Assembly (NCBI GenBank): GCA_005656395.1
Contig: SRSI01000004.1
Coordinates: 1,488,001 to 1,552,000, forward strand
DNA length: 64,000 nt
DNA from: Strongyloides papillosus
Lineage: Eukaryota > Nematoda > Chromadorea > Rhabditida > Strongyloididae
Reading direction: 5' to 3'
Of this stretch, positions 52,154 through 62,100 are shown in pieces; position 1 is the stretch's first letter; the number at the start of each line of letters is the position of its first letter. Below the pieces are notes generated by a model. It made no database searches and was not told the origin of the DNA. It was given only the letters and a program-made list of their open reading frames with translations. The translations under genes and the position numbers were made by a program.

Positions 52154-55100
52154 TTTCCCCTATTAGTAACTTTCTGAGAGATTCACCTTTAATGAGTTTT
52201 GTAAGAAAATCCGCTAACTGTTCTGAAGTAGGTTTGTGTTGTAAATCAATAGATGAAAGTGATTTTTTAAGCCATTCAAATTTAACTTGAAAATGTCTAG
52301 CTTTAGAAGTATGAGCACCATCCTTTTCAAGTGATTGAATAACTGGAAGATTATCCACATAAACAATTGGCTTAACATCATAATCAAAGAATTTCTTTAT
52401 CCATAAAGCAAATTTAATCGCATCTATACAAGCATAGAATTCTGATTCAAAAGTTGAAATAGCAATATTATCCTGTTTTGAAGAAGACCAATGTATTAAG
52501 TTTCCTTTATGAAATACCAGAATACCACTAGTAGATTTTCCAGAAGTTGAGAAATTGGCATCAGAATATATTTCAATAACAGATCTGTAATCATTCTTCT
52601 TAAACTCAATATAGTAATTTGGATGTTTAGTTAAATATCCAATTACACCTGTTAACAATTTAAGATGAGCTAATTTAGGTGCTGCTTGATATGAAGAGAT
52701 AGAATTGATAACATAGTTAATATCCATTCTTGAAATTCTGCTTATGTATAGTAATCGGCCAAGTAGACTACGGAAATGATTATGTTGAGATGGATTTAGT
52801 GGTTTTGAGTCAGCAAAATCCAAGATATTTTCATTACATGGGTTGTTTTGTGGAAGAATATTGAGAGAGGAGAATTCATCGATCAAACAGTGTATCTTTG
52901 AGTATTGATGTAATTTCAAAACATTTTCTCCACGAGATATTTGAAGTCCAACAAATTCAGAGTTCTCTAAGTTTCCCAGATCTTTAATAATAAACTTATT
53001 CATTAAATATTCCTTTATTTCTACCAGACGGTTTTGAGATGTTGATGTTAAGAGAGAATCATCAACATATAAAAGTAGCCATGTAGTAGTATCTTTACCA
53101 TTTATATTTTCCTTTAGAATATATAGAGAGGAGTCTAATTCAGATTCAACAAAACCAAGTTCACTAATTTTCTCAGTAAATGTCAAATACCACTGACGAG
53201 CAGCCTGTTTTAGACCATATAAACTTTTTACTAATTGAAGACAATATTTACTATCATCAGTTTTATCTTTCTCTATCAATTCTATTCCCACAGGTAATTC
53301 CATGTATTCAGGTGATGGTAAAGTTCCATTTAGAAATGCTCCAACAACATCAAGTTGAATTACATTTAAATTTTCATTTATTATATGAGATAGGATTAAT
53401 TTTACTGTACTACAGGTAGCAGTAGGAGCAAATGTAAAAGGATTTGAGATTTGTTGGTCACCACGTGCAGTGAGTCTACTTTTAAGAAGACCATTACTTT
53501 TAACTGTGAATACCCACTTAGATTTTATTATTTTAGCATTAGTAGGTACATTGGATTTAGGTATAATGTTCCAAGTCTTATTTTCTAAAATGGTTTGGAG
53601 TTCATTTGTCATGGACAATTTCCAATCATGATTATCCATAGCTTCATCAGGAGAGTTAGGTACATTAATAGAGAAGGTAAACATAACATTTTCTACATTT
53701 CTTGAAGTAGAACGTAACCTTTTATAAATGCCAACTCCCTCTATAGGTTTAGGATCTCTTATATATGTAGATTTTCTCAGATCTGTAGAATTATTTGGGG
53801 GTAATTCTTTATCTTTGAAGGAATTCTCAAAAAGGTTGGACAAATCATCTATTTCAGAATGAAAAGAAATATCTTTGTTGGGATGTAGGCTTAATCTAGG
53901 AGTTTTCCAATCATCATCTATATTGTCAGAAGAATCATTATCAGAAATATTTAAATCAAGAGATGGTTTATCGATTGTAATATTTTTATCTAACAGGGGT
54001 ACAATGTCTTCTTTTTGGTCGGGAAGGTCAGGTAAATCGTCTGATTCAACATTTAATTTAGACTTATATAATGTATATGCTTCTTTGAAATTTCTTGTTT
54101 CATCAATAATGACGTCACAACATTTAATAACTTTTTGATTATAGAATAAATAGACCAAATAAGAATTTTTAGTTCGATCAAAACCTACAAGTGAACCAAT
54201 ATCAGATCTGTATGTCAGGTCTCTGTTTGTTGGTTTTCTAATGAAAGTAAGACTACCAAGAATCCGTAAATGTTGAACATCATTCTTTATTCCCAAAGCT
54301 GAGAGTGGAGTTGTTTGTATAATATCATTATAAATTCTATTTCTAATGTGAGAGCAGGCTTCAATAATAAAAGGCCACAATTTTGCATCAATCATTTGGT
54401 CATATAAGATGACACCACACATATTTTTAAGAGTACGATTATAGCGTTCAACAGGATTTGCTTCTGGAGTATGAGCAATAGTAGTAGTACGTACTATTCC
54501 CTTAGATCTTGCCCAATTGATGACATTCTTATTACAGAATTCTAACCCATTATCAGTATGAATAAATTTTACTTTAAAACCACTACTATTTTCTAGATCG
54601 TTTACAATATCACAAAGAGCATTAAATGTATCAGATTTACTTTTAATAGCTTTTACTACAGTGACTTTTGTAGCAATATCCAGTACAACTAAATAGTAAC
54701 GTATATTGTAGATAGATTTAGAACATTTTGGTTCAGCCAAGTCTGCACAAATAGTATGAAGCGGAATTTTAGTAGTGTTTAAATTTAAAGGATGAGTGAT
54801 TCTACATATTTTAATCGCTGAACAAGAAGAACAAGGAGAAGAAATATTCTTAAATGTTCTACCTAGAGTCTTTTCCATTGATTTTAGATTTGTATGGCCA
54901 AATCTTTTATGAAACAGATCTGTATCATCACATTTGATTAAATTTAAGCATACGTCTTGTTGAAGATTAATGGTTAACATATTGTTGATTGTTAACACAG
55001 GTATATTGATATTTGATGACTTTAAATATAAATTACCATCTGTCTTAACTAAATTGAAGTTTTGAAGTAATTTGCCAAGAGAAAGTAGATTCGTATGAAA

Positions 55101-56093
55101 TTGAGGAACATATAATACATCATGCAATTCCTATCCAAGAAGAGAGAGAGTACCGGCTTTATTTACCTGTACCTTGGAACCATCAGCTGTTTTTAAGATC
55201 TTGGGAGGAATATTTTTGATATTCTTTAAGAAATGTAGATTTGAGAATGCATGAACACTTGAACCTGAATCCAGTATAACTAAGTTTGAGTTGCCTTTAT
55301 CAAGAATGGTATTACAGATCCATTCGTTGTCGACTATGGTGAATACGCCAAAATATTCGTCAGCATTATTTTCTTTTTCATCTGAATCATAGTCATCGAC
55401 ATACTGAGTTCGGTGTTCATATTTCTTAGAAGGACATTGATGAGCAAAATGTCCAAAACCTCTGCAATTATAACATTTCTTAGTGCCAATATTCGATGGT
55501 CTTTTTGAATAATCTTTTTTAACGTACATAGTTGATTCTTCAATATTTTCATTGAGACTTGTCATATGTAGAAGTCGTTGTTGAATTACTTTTAACTCGG
55601 TATCCATTTCTAGTGAAGATATAAAGGATTCATAAGATTGAGGTAAAGTAGCGAGGATAATGTGTGCTACCTCTTTATCAGTGATAGGTTGACTCAATTT
55701 CTTTAACTGTAAAATTATTTTGTTCGTTTCAGTAATCAGGTCTGTAACGTTCGTAAAATTTTGACAGTACAGTTTTCTTTTAAGGCCAATAACCTGTGTT
55801 AATACTGGTTTGTTAAATCTCCCGTCAATAGCATCCAAGAGATCATATATGTCATCGTAAAATGCATAGTCTAACTTGATATCCTCACACATACTTTTGA
55901 TGACAAGTTTGCAGACATAATCAGGTATTTTAACTTTCAGATCTGTGGATTTTTCAGAAGGAACAGAGAGTGCTTCCAAAAACAACAGTACATTAGTTTT
56001 CCACAAAAGATAGTCGTCCTGACCAGACAATTTTGTCGCAAAGAGATGCTTAAAGATACCCAATGCCTCCGATAGTTTTGGATATGATGACAT
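52143..56093 (-). pseudogene. copia gag-pol polyprotein, one in-frame TAG
   Basis: Gag is about the first 230 residues, ending in a CCHC knuckle CYNCRGFGHFAHQC. The protease motif LDSGSSVHAF is near residue 275. An amber codon at 55133-55131 falls late in the protease, just before the conserved LHDVLYVPQFHTNLLSLG stretch. The frame then stays open for 995 codons. Integrase has its zinc-binding HKRFGHTN start, catalytic Asp in ICADLAEP, Asp in HTDNGLEF and Glu in PVERYNRT. Reverse transcriptase has KSKWVFTVK, LDVVGAFLNG, SLYGLKQAARQW and the active-site LLLYVDDSL. RNase H has YSDANFS, STFESEFYA, VYVDN and a terminal ADFLTK. The final TAA lies inside the 3' LTR. Apart from the TAG all key residues are present. 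The TAG could be a nonsense mutation (more likely in this family) or a readthrough site. Confidence 0.92.
52154..52161 (-). promoter_or_regulatory. Polypurine tract of the copia element
   Basis: In the sense direction, AGGGGAAA directly abuts the 3' LTR. It is the expected plus-strand primer site and is at the same time coding sequence (Gly-Glu-Met) for the end of the polyprotein. Confidence 0.8.
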
Positions 56094-56310
56094 TTTGAAC
56101 CAGTAATCAAAAATTAGTAATGTTAGTATAAAATACTAAAATAATAGATAATTAACACTGAGATAATAAAAAAAAAAGATTCACACAGAAATGAAATTCA
56201 CACAGAAATAATAAATTCACACAGATCTGTACACGAAGTAAATCTTCTTTTTCACGTAGATAGGTGCCGCACAGTTTTTTTAAAAAAATATATACCACTT
56301 GTATCACGCA
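56094..56310 (-). other. copia leader with triple short repeat
   Basis: This untranslated leader lies between the primer-binding site and the gag start. In the sense direction it contains three copies of TCTGTGTGAAT spaced about 18-19 bp (plus-strand 56181-56228). They may be packaging or regulatory repeats; function unknown. Confidence 0.6.
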
Positions 56311-56325
56311 GTCAGTCTCATAATC
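56311..56325 (-). promoter_or_regulatory. copia primer-binding site matching the tRNA-Met anticodon arm
   Basis: Directly next to the 5' LTR, the plus strand reads GTCAGTCTCATAATC (then TG of the LTR). This equals the anticodon stem-loop sequence, with CAT anticodon, of animal elongator tRNA-Met as I recall it. The element RNA would pair with an internally cleaved tRNA half whose 3' end abuts the LTR, the mode known for Drosophila copia with initiator tRNA-Met. Confidence 0.75.
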
Positions 56326-56421
56326 TGTTAAATTGTATGACTTTTATTTCATAAAAAGAATGAATATAATCATAAGAAACAAGTGCTTATATATCTATTT
56401 TATGTCATCATTATTCCAACA
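56326..56421 (-). repeat. 5' LTR of the copia element
   Basis: A 96-bp terminal repeat with one mismatch to the other copy. In the sense direction it begins TGTTGGAATAATGA, a start common in Ty1/copia LTRs. At 96 bp it is short for the superfamily. The 68-codon frame at 56383-56589 runs out of it and is not a gene. Confidence 0.95.
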
Positions 56422-56733
56422 CTTTATACTACAGAAATTGTGAAAAAACAAATTTTTTATTTTGCTTATTTTTTCCTGCTAAAAAAGTTGACAAGCAAAT
56501 TTAATCACAGTCATATAACTAACGATCTCAGAAATCAAGAATTAAACTTGTTTTATTTTTCTTTCCTTTTAGAACTGAATTATTTTTAATTAACAGCATT
56601 TAAGGAAAATATTTAATTAAAATAATAAGTTTACTATTTCAAAACTTGCAACATTTTTAATTAGTAAAAGAAATACTTTTCCAAAATTATAAATAAAAAG
56701 TTGCAAATATCTTTCAATGTATAATATGTTATG

Positions 56734-57597
56734 TGGTTGCACAAGTTCTGTCGTTTTTTTATAGCCATTTTTCATCATCAAAAAAATATGATTACAAGTT
56801 TTAGAAGATTAAGTTATTATAGAAATTAGATATTATCACTTTTTATCTTTAAAATTTTTTTAATCATAATTTGTTATCTTATTTATGCTGCAATTTCTTT
56901 TGCTAAACATGGATGTGGTCAGAAGTGATTTTTGACAATGTATTTTCTAAGAGCTACAACTAAGACATATGACAACTAATGCTTCCAAAAATCTATGTGG
57001 AGCATTGGGAAGAAATGAAGTAGATATTAGATCTATATAAAGATTGGTTTTAAAGTTTCAAGACAAAGAAAATGAATCGTGAAGATGAAGCATGCATTTG
57101 TAGAACTTCAGCTTCGAATAGAGGTTTTTTTGAAATTTTATCATTTTCAAAATACTTTTAATGAACTCCAATATAAAATGCTATCAAAATTAAACAAGAA
57201 AATTTTGAAAAAATTATGGACTTGAAAAATGCTGTCCTTCAATATGACGGCATGTGACATTGAGAACTCCAAAAAATCTAGATGAGGGAAGCTATGAATT
57301 TATCTCGCATCTAACATACTCACCAGATGTAGCTCCATCTAATCACTACTTAATTTTATCTTTGCACACCTTCTAGGATGGTAGAATCTTCAGTAAAGTT
57401 GGTGAGACAAATGTTGGTTTTTTGAAACTTTCTTCAAAAAAGTTTGAAAATTATTCACATCTGGAATCGGTAAAATAGTTCTAAATGGGGACAAGTTGTA
57501 GATAATAATGGATAATGTATTGTAAATTAGATATATTTCTTATTTAAATTATAGCGTTCTAAAGTTTCTGTAAAAAAAACGATAGAACTTTTGCAAA
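56734..57597 (+). mobile_element. Third, heavily decayed mariner-like relic
   Basis: The ends are imperfect inverted repeats: TTGCACAAGTTCTGTCGTTTTT near 56737 against the reverse complement of AAAAACGATAGAACTTTTGCAA near 57577-57597. Between them are broken mariner transposase readings. Near 57310-57360 there is LTYSPDVAPSNHYLI, corresponding to the catalytic PPYSPDLAPSDYHLF, with Asn in place of the third Asp. Near 57490 there is a reading like GTSCR/VVDNNG, matching the usual mariner C-terminus. Stops and frame changes are frequent and the element is shorter than 1.3 kb. Confidence 0.7.
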
Positions 57598-57639
57598 AAT
57601 CAAATATAAACTTACCACCAAAATGATGATTTAATGTTT

Positions 57640-57805
57640 AAATTTTTGTGTTATTTGTGGCAAAGTTTCAAGAGATGACTCATCATACGTTGCCATTATT
57701 ATGACTTCTCTTCCCAAGGAAAACCGATCATTGGCAACTTAAGGTACGAATTTAATTTAAAAAAAATGTCGGATGCATTTTATAATATTCACAAAAACCA
57801 TAAAA
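57640..57805 (+). pseudogene. Possible relic of a C2CH (THAP / LIN-15B-like) zinc-finger exon
   Basis: One frame reads FCVICGKVSRDDSSYVAIIM and continues open to ENRSLAT and a stop. About 45 residues after the Cys pair, a CRMHFI reading follows in the same neighbourhood. C-x2-C...C-x2-H-F is the layout of THAP and nematode LIN-15B-type domains. A stop and a possible GT donor lie between them. It is too short to name with confidence and could be coincidental. Confidence 0.3.
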
Positions 57806-57857
57806 ACGTTGCAATCTTAGATTTCTTGTTGGTCGAATATTGATATTAGTCAAAATA

Positions 57858-59141
57858 CAGGGTGGCAAAAAATTACGTGCGTGCGACATTTGACATCGTT
57901 TTAAGCATTGTATAAAGCAGTTATGGGTACTGTTTTCGTTTTAAAACAATTTATTTTTTGCTAGTTAATGGTATGTAAAAAAAAACATGATTATCAAGCT
58001 ATGGTGAAGAGCTGCCCATGTCGAGACGCGATTGCACGACTAGCAAAAAGCGGGATGAAGAACTCAGCGATTTCTTCGAAGCTTGGAGTTCCTCTAAGAA
58101 CCGTCCAGAAGAATGTAAAGCAATGGAGAGAGGAAGGACACATTCAAACCAAACCCGGAAGAGAACGAAAACGAACTGTCAACACCCGTCGAGTGCGTGG
58201 GATCATCAAGAGAAGAATTGAACGAAAAGATGACCGGAGCTTGAACAAGATGGCTAAAGAGCTCAAAATTTCTCGAAAATCTGTTCAAATGATAGAAAAA
58301 AATAAGCTTGGACTTCGAAGTTATCGTCCGTTAAACGGACAAGTTTTTACCGAGCAAGCAAAGCAAAATCGAAAAGAGAAATGCAAGAAATTAAGGAATT
58401 TTTTCAAAGTGCGGCGAATAGAGGATGTTCTTTAGTCTGACAAAAAAGTATTTACCGTTGAAGAGGCTAAAAATTCTCAGAATCACCGTCAACATCTTAG
58501 CCCAGCTCTCAAGAACACTCGTAAGCGAAAAATTGGTACAAGAAGTCAGTTTCCTAAAAGTTTAATGGTTTGGGGCGGTATCAGTGCTTCGGGAAAGACT
58601 CCGTTGCTTTTTATCGATAAAAACATGAAAATTAATTCGAAGGTCTATCAAGAAGAAATCCTCAAGAAAGCTGTAGTGCCATGAAAGCGAAATCATCCCA
58701 ATTTTATTATTCAACAGGATTGGGCATCTGCTCATAAAGCCAAAACAACGATCCAGTTTCTCGAGACCAAAATCGGCTCTTTTTTGACTAAAGATTTGTG
58801 GCCTACGAACAGGCCGGATCTCAATCCATTAGACTTTCCTGTTTGGGGGTTTATGGAAGAGCAATTAAGGAGTCGAAACATAAAAACTTTAGTGACTTTG
58901 AGAAAGGAATTGACTAAAATTTGGAACAATTTAGACGTTAACTACCTTCGCCGCACCATCGATTCGATTAAGAAACGAATTAACGCCTGTATCAAAGCAG
59001 ATGGCGACCACTTCAAAAAGTTTTTGTAATTATCGAATGTTTTGGTATATTGTTCTATAAAAATGAATTTATTTAGATATTTGTGAGCAAAAAATAATGT
59101 TTAAGAGATTTTTATGGCGCACGTAATTTTTCGCCACCCTG
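57858..59141 (+). mobile_element. Tc1/mariner-superfamily element of the DD37D type (1284 bp)
   Basis: The inverted termini CAGGGTGGCAAAAAATTACG and CAGGGTGGCGAAAAATTACG (26 bp with one mismatch) are flanked by TA (57856-57857 and 59142-59143). A single long transposase frame fills most of the interior. This is noticeably richer in GC than the surrounding DNA, consistent with a comparatively recent arrival. Confidence 0.95.
57968..59029 (+). pseudogene. DD37D transposase with two nonsense codons
   Basis: One continuous frame of 354 codons is broken only by TAG at 58433-58435 and TGA at 58682-58684. The N-terminus has a helix-turn-helix (CRDAIARLAKSGMKNSAISSKLG, then VPLRTVQKNVKQW) and a second helix-turn-helix region around SRKSVQMI. 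The catalytic residues are the first Asp in SDKKVFTVE (immediately after the TAG), the second in FIIQQDWASAHKA, and the third in RPDLNPLDFPVWG. There are 37 residues between the last two, as in nematode ITmD37D elements. The C-terminus is complete. As read it cannot make full-length transposase, but it needs only two base changes from intact. Confidence 0.93.
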
Positions 59142-59143
59142 TA

Positions 59144-62100
59144 TTTTCATTATTAAATTTATGTTGTGATAAGTTAGATACAAAAAGTAAAACTTCAATT
59201 GAAATAGAATGAGTCACATGCCTTTTTGTTCTGCGTTCATTAAAAACTGTATTTGTTGTTGGGAAACTTTTAAAGAATTTTTTAATATCTTATTTTAGTT
59301 TCAAATGAATACTAATATTTTTAGCCATATATCTCTGTTGAATAACAATTAAGATATCCTTATTAAAACCCTCATAAAACTATTTCAAAGATGTTAAACT
59401 CTCATTCTAATTTTAAGTATTCTTTTTACACTTCTTATTATGAAAAAAGATCACTATCATTACTAAAAATTTATATTAACCAAATTTATAATAATACAAA
59501 AACAATACTGTAACGTAAAATAACTACATTTTTGGAATTTTTTTTTAAAAAAGCTCTACAAAGGCGGATTAAATAAATAAAAAGCCTACCATTATTCAGT
59601 TTTCATAATGGTAATTCCATAGACAAATTACCGTCTAAATATCAAAAAATATTTTATCAAATGTTATTTATTTTTATATAGATTAATAGTAATTACCATA
59701 AGGAGAAAGGGAATATAATCATCTAAATGAAATGAAAAAGCCTCCTTATTGTAATATTTATGTTATGTATTGACAAGCTCATCTAATTTTATTGTTTAAG
59801 CAATGCGTTTGTAAAATTGGCATTTTTAGTAATCAAAAATTTATTATTTTGGTATATTAACAAAAAACAAATTATTATATCATTAAGTAACTTTCAGTAA
59901 ATTTAATTAATTATTACTAATTTGTTTTTTATCTCTTACCAGAATATCAGTGAAATTCATTCACTTTTATAATTATTTACATATATCGACACCTTTGGTA
60001 AAATAATTTTATTTTATTTTAGTATTCTACATATCACAAACATTTGTGCTTTGAAAAAAACATTTCGTTTTGATAAGCATTTTATTATACATATATTTTA
60101 TATCATAATAGTAATAAGTATTTAATACGTAAAGATTTTAAAAAAATTGGCTGATGTTATCGGAGTTAATGATATATATCTAGTGAGATGCATAAAACAC
60201 TTTACAATTTTTATCTTGTCATTAACATGTTTATCCAATTAGTATAACAAATTATGATTGTCAAAACGGTAAACTATTAAAATAGTTTAATTTTACAATT
60301 TAAATTAAGAAATTAAGTAAACATTAATAGACATTTATAACAAATTAAATGATATAATTATTAATTTGCCTACTTGTTTTTCCCATATATACTTTTCAAT
60401 AAAAAACTACTTTTTGAATCATTTTTTATAAGATTTTTTGAACATTTTTTATTCCTATTTATAATGAATTTCATGAATTACATTATTAAATGAATATTAT
60501 TAACTTCATGTACAATTTAATGTATAGTTAAAGAAATTCTACGGTTATGGATGAACGAAATATTTACTTTTTTTATCACATCTTTAGATGTCAAATGTGA
60601 ATATTAAAAAAAATAAAATTTACTATCTCAACTATAAATTTCAAAAAGTTATTCATTAAATTTTTTTTTGTTTGAATAATGACTGTATAGAAGTGAATTG
60701 AAATGGATCGTTTTTTATAAAAATTATTGTCATTCAAATTTGTCAATTTTTAAAACTTAATCTAAAAATACTACGGGAAGGATTGAATCAAAAAGAAAAA
60801 ACTGTAAAAAGATTAAGCAGAAAAGATTTAAATAGCAATCAAATAACAAAATAAATATTTGGTTTATTGTTACCTATTTTTTTAATTTCCATAATTTACA
60901 ATATGTTTTTAACCTTAGGCTGATATAAAAAATTTCCATGGCGTAAACGTAAATAATTAACAACACTAAAGTACATTTTAATTATTTTTTTATAAAAATC
61001 AAAAACCTCATAAATATAAATAAATAATGTTTCTATTAATAATATGAAATATTCTAAAGACAAAGTGCTTTTAATAATTACATAAAGCATAGCATACAAA
61101 CAATATAAAAAACATTTATATGTTAGTTAAAATTTTCTGAATTTTATTTCTAATAAACATATTAAATAAAAGAAATTTAGTAATATTATTAATTTAAAAA
61201 AAATCTATAATAAGAAAATATTATCTTCGTTAGTTATTTTTTAAAACTCCTAAAGTGTAAGTAAAGTCATGATTGTTTAATTAGTAATAAAATATAAGAT
61301 CATTAAAAAAGTTTTATATTCAAAATGTATTGCTAACATTTCATCAGAAAATAAATTTTTATAATTAATTTTTTTAATAATCTTATCTTAAAATCCATCT
61401 TTAAATATTTTTCTTTACTTTAAATCTGTTGTTAAACTTATATAAATGATTGATAAGTTTGTTAGATGGATATATATGAGAAAAAAATGTCAAATATTTA
61501 CAAAGTAGATTATATAATGTTGTATAGAAGATAATAATAAAATATTTTTCATTTGTTTTACCAATATAAAGATTTGTAAAAATCTGCTAACTTATTTAAA
61601 AGCTTTTGAGTTCTTTAAAATAGTATATATAAAATTTGACTTACATATGTTTTTTAGGAAACATTTTTGTTAAAATATATGACATTAAAAAAAGTATTTT
61701 TAAAGGTAAATCATTGAATATATGAAATTTATAAAATCATTAGATGTTTTTTATTCGAATTTTTTTTCTCATATTTATTTAATAATTCTTTCAAACTAAT
61801 TTTATATACTTTTTCTAAATAATATAAAAATTAATGGCATTGTTAACTTAGTGTTTATTGTTCTAAAAAGATCATACAAATTTCATTGATATCAAAAAAC
61901 AATAGTTTTTTATTAAATACAAAATTTATTATTATTAATTTATTACTTTCACCACGTTTTCATATTTTTATTTTTTATTACAAGATAAAATGTTATTTAA
62001 AGATTGGAAATAATAAAGCAATATACTAATACAAATATCACAAAAATTATTCATAAATAGTGTGACTTAAGCAAAAATTATTTAATAATATATTTGTGAA

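Larger units (their letters stand above)
52058..56421 (-). mobile_element. Ty1/copia LTR retrotransposon (4364 bp), recent insertion
   Basis: It is bounded by two 96-bp LTRs that start TG and end CA and differ at a single base. It is flanked by a perfect 5-bp duplication CTTTA (52053-52057 and 56422-56426). On the minus strand the order is 5' LTR, primer-binding site, leader, gag, protease, integrase, reverse transcriptase and RNase H, polypurine tract, 3' LTR. Integrase before reverse transcriptase is the Ty1/copia order. The coding frame is open across 1317 codons except for one TAG. Near-identical LTRs imply a recent insertion into an older repeat field. Confidence 0.96.

Noticed and set aside
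56383..56589. 68-codon frame starting in the LTR
   Set aside because: Begins in the 5' LTR in antisense and runs into host flank; no domain.
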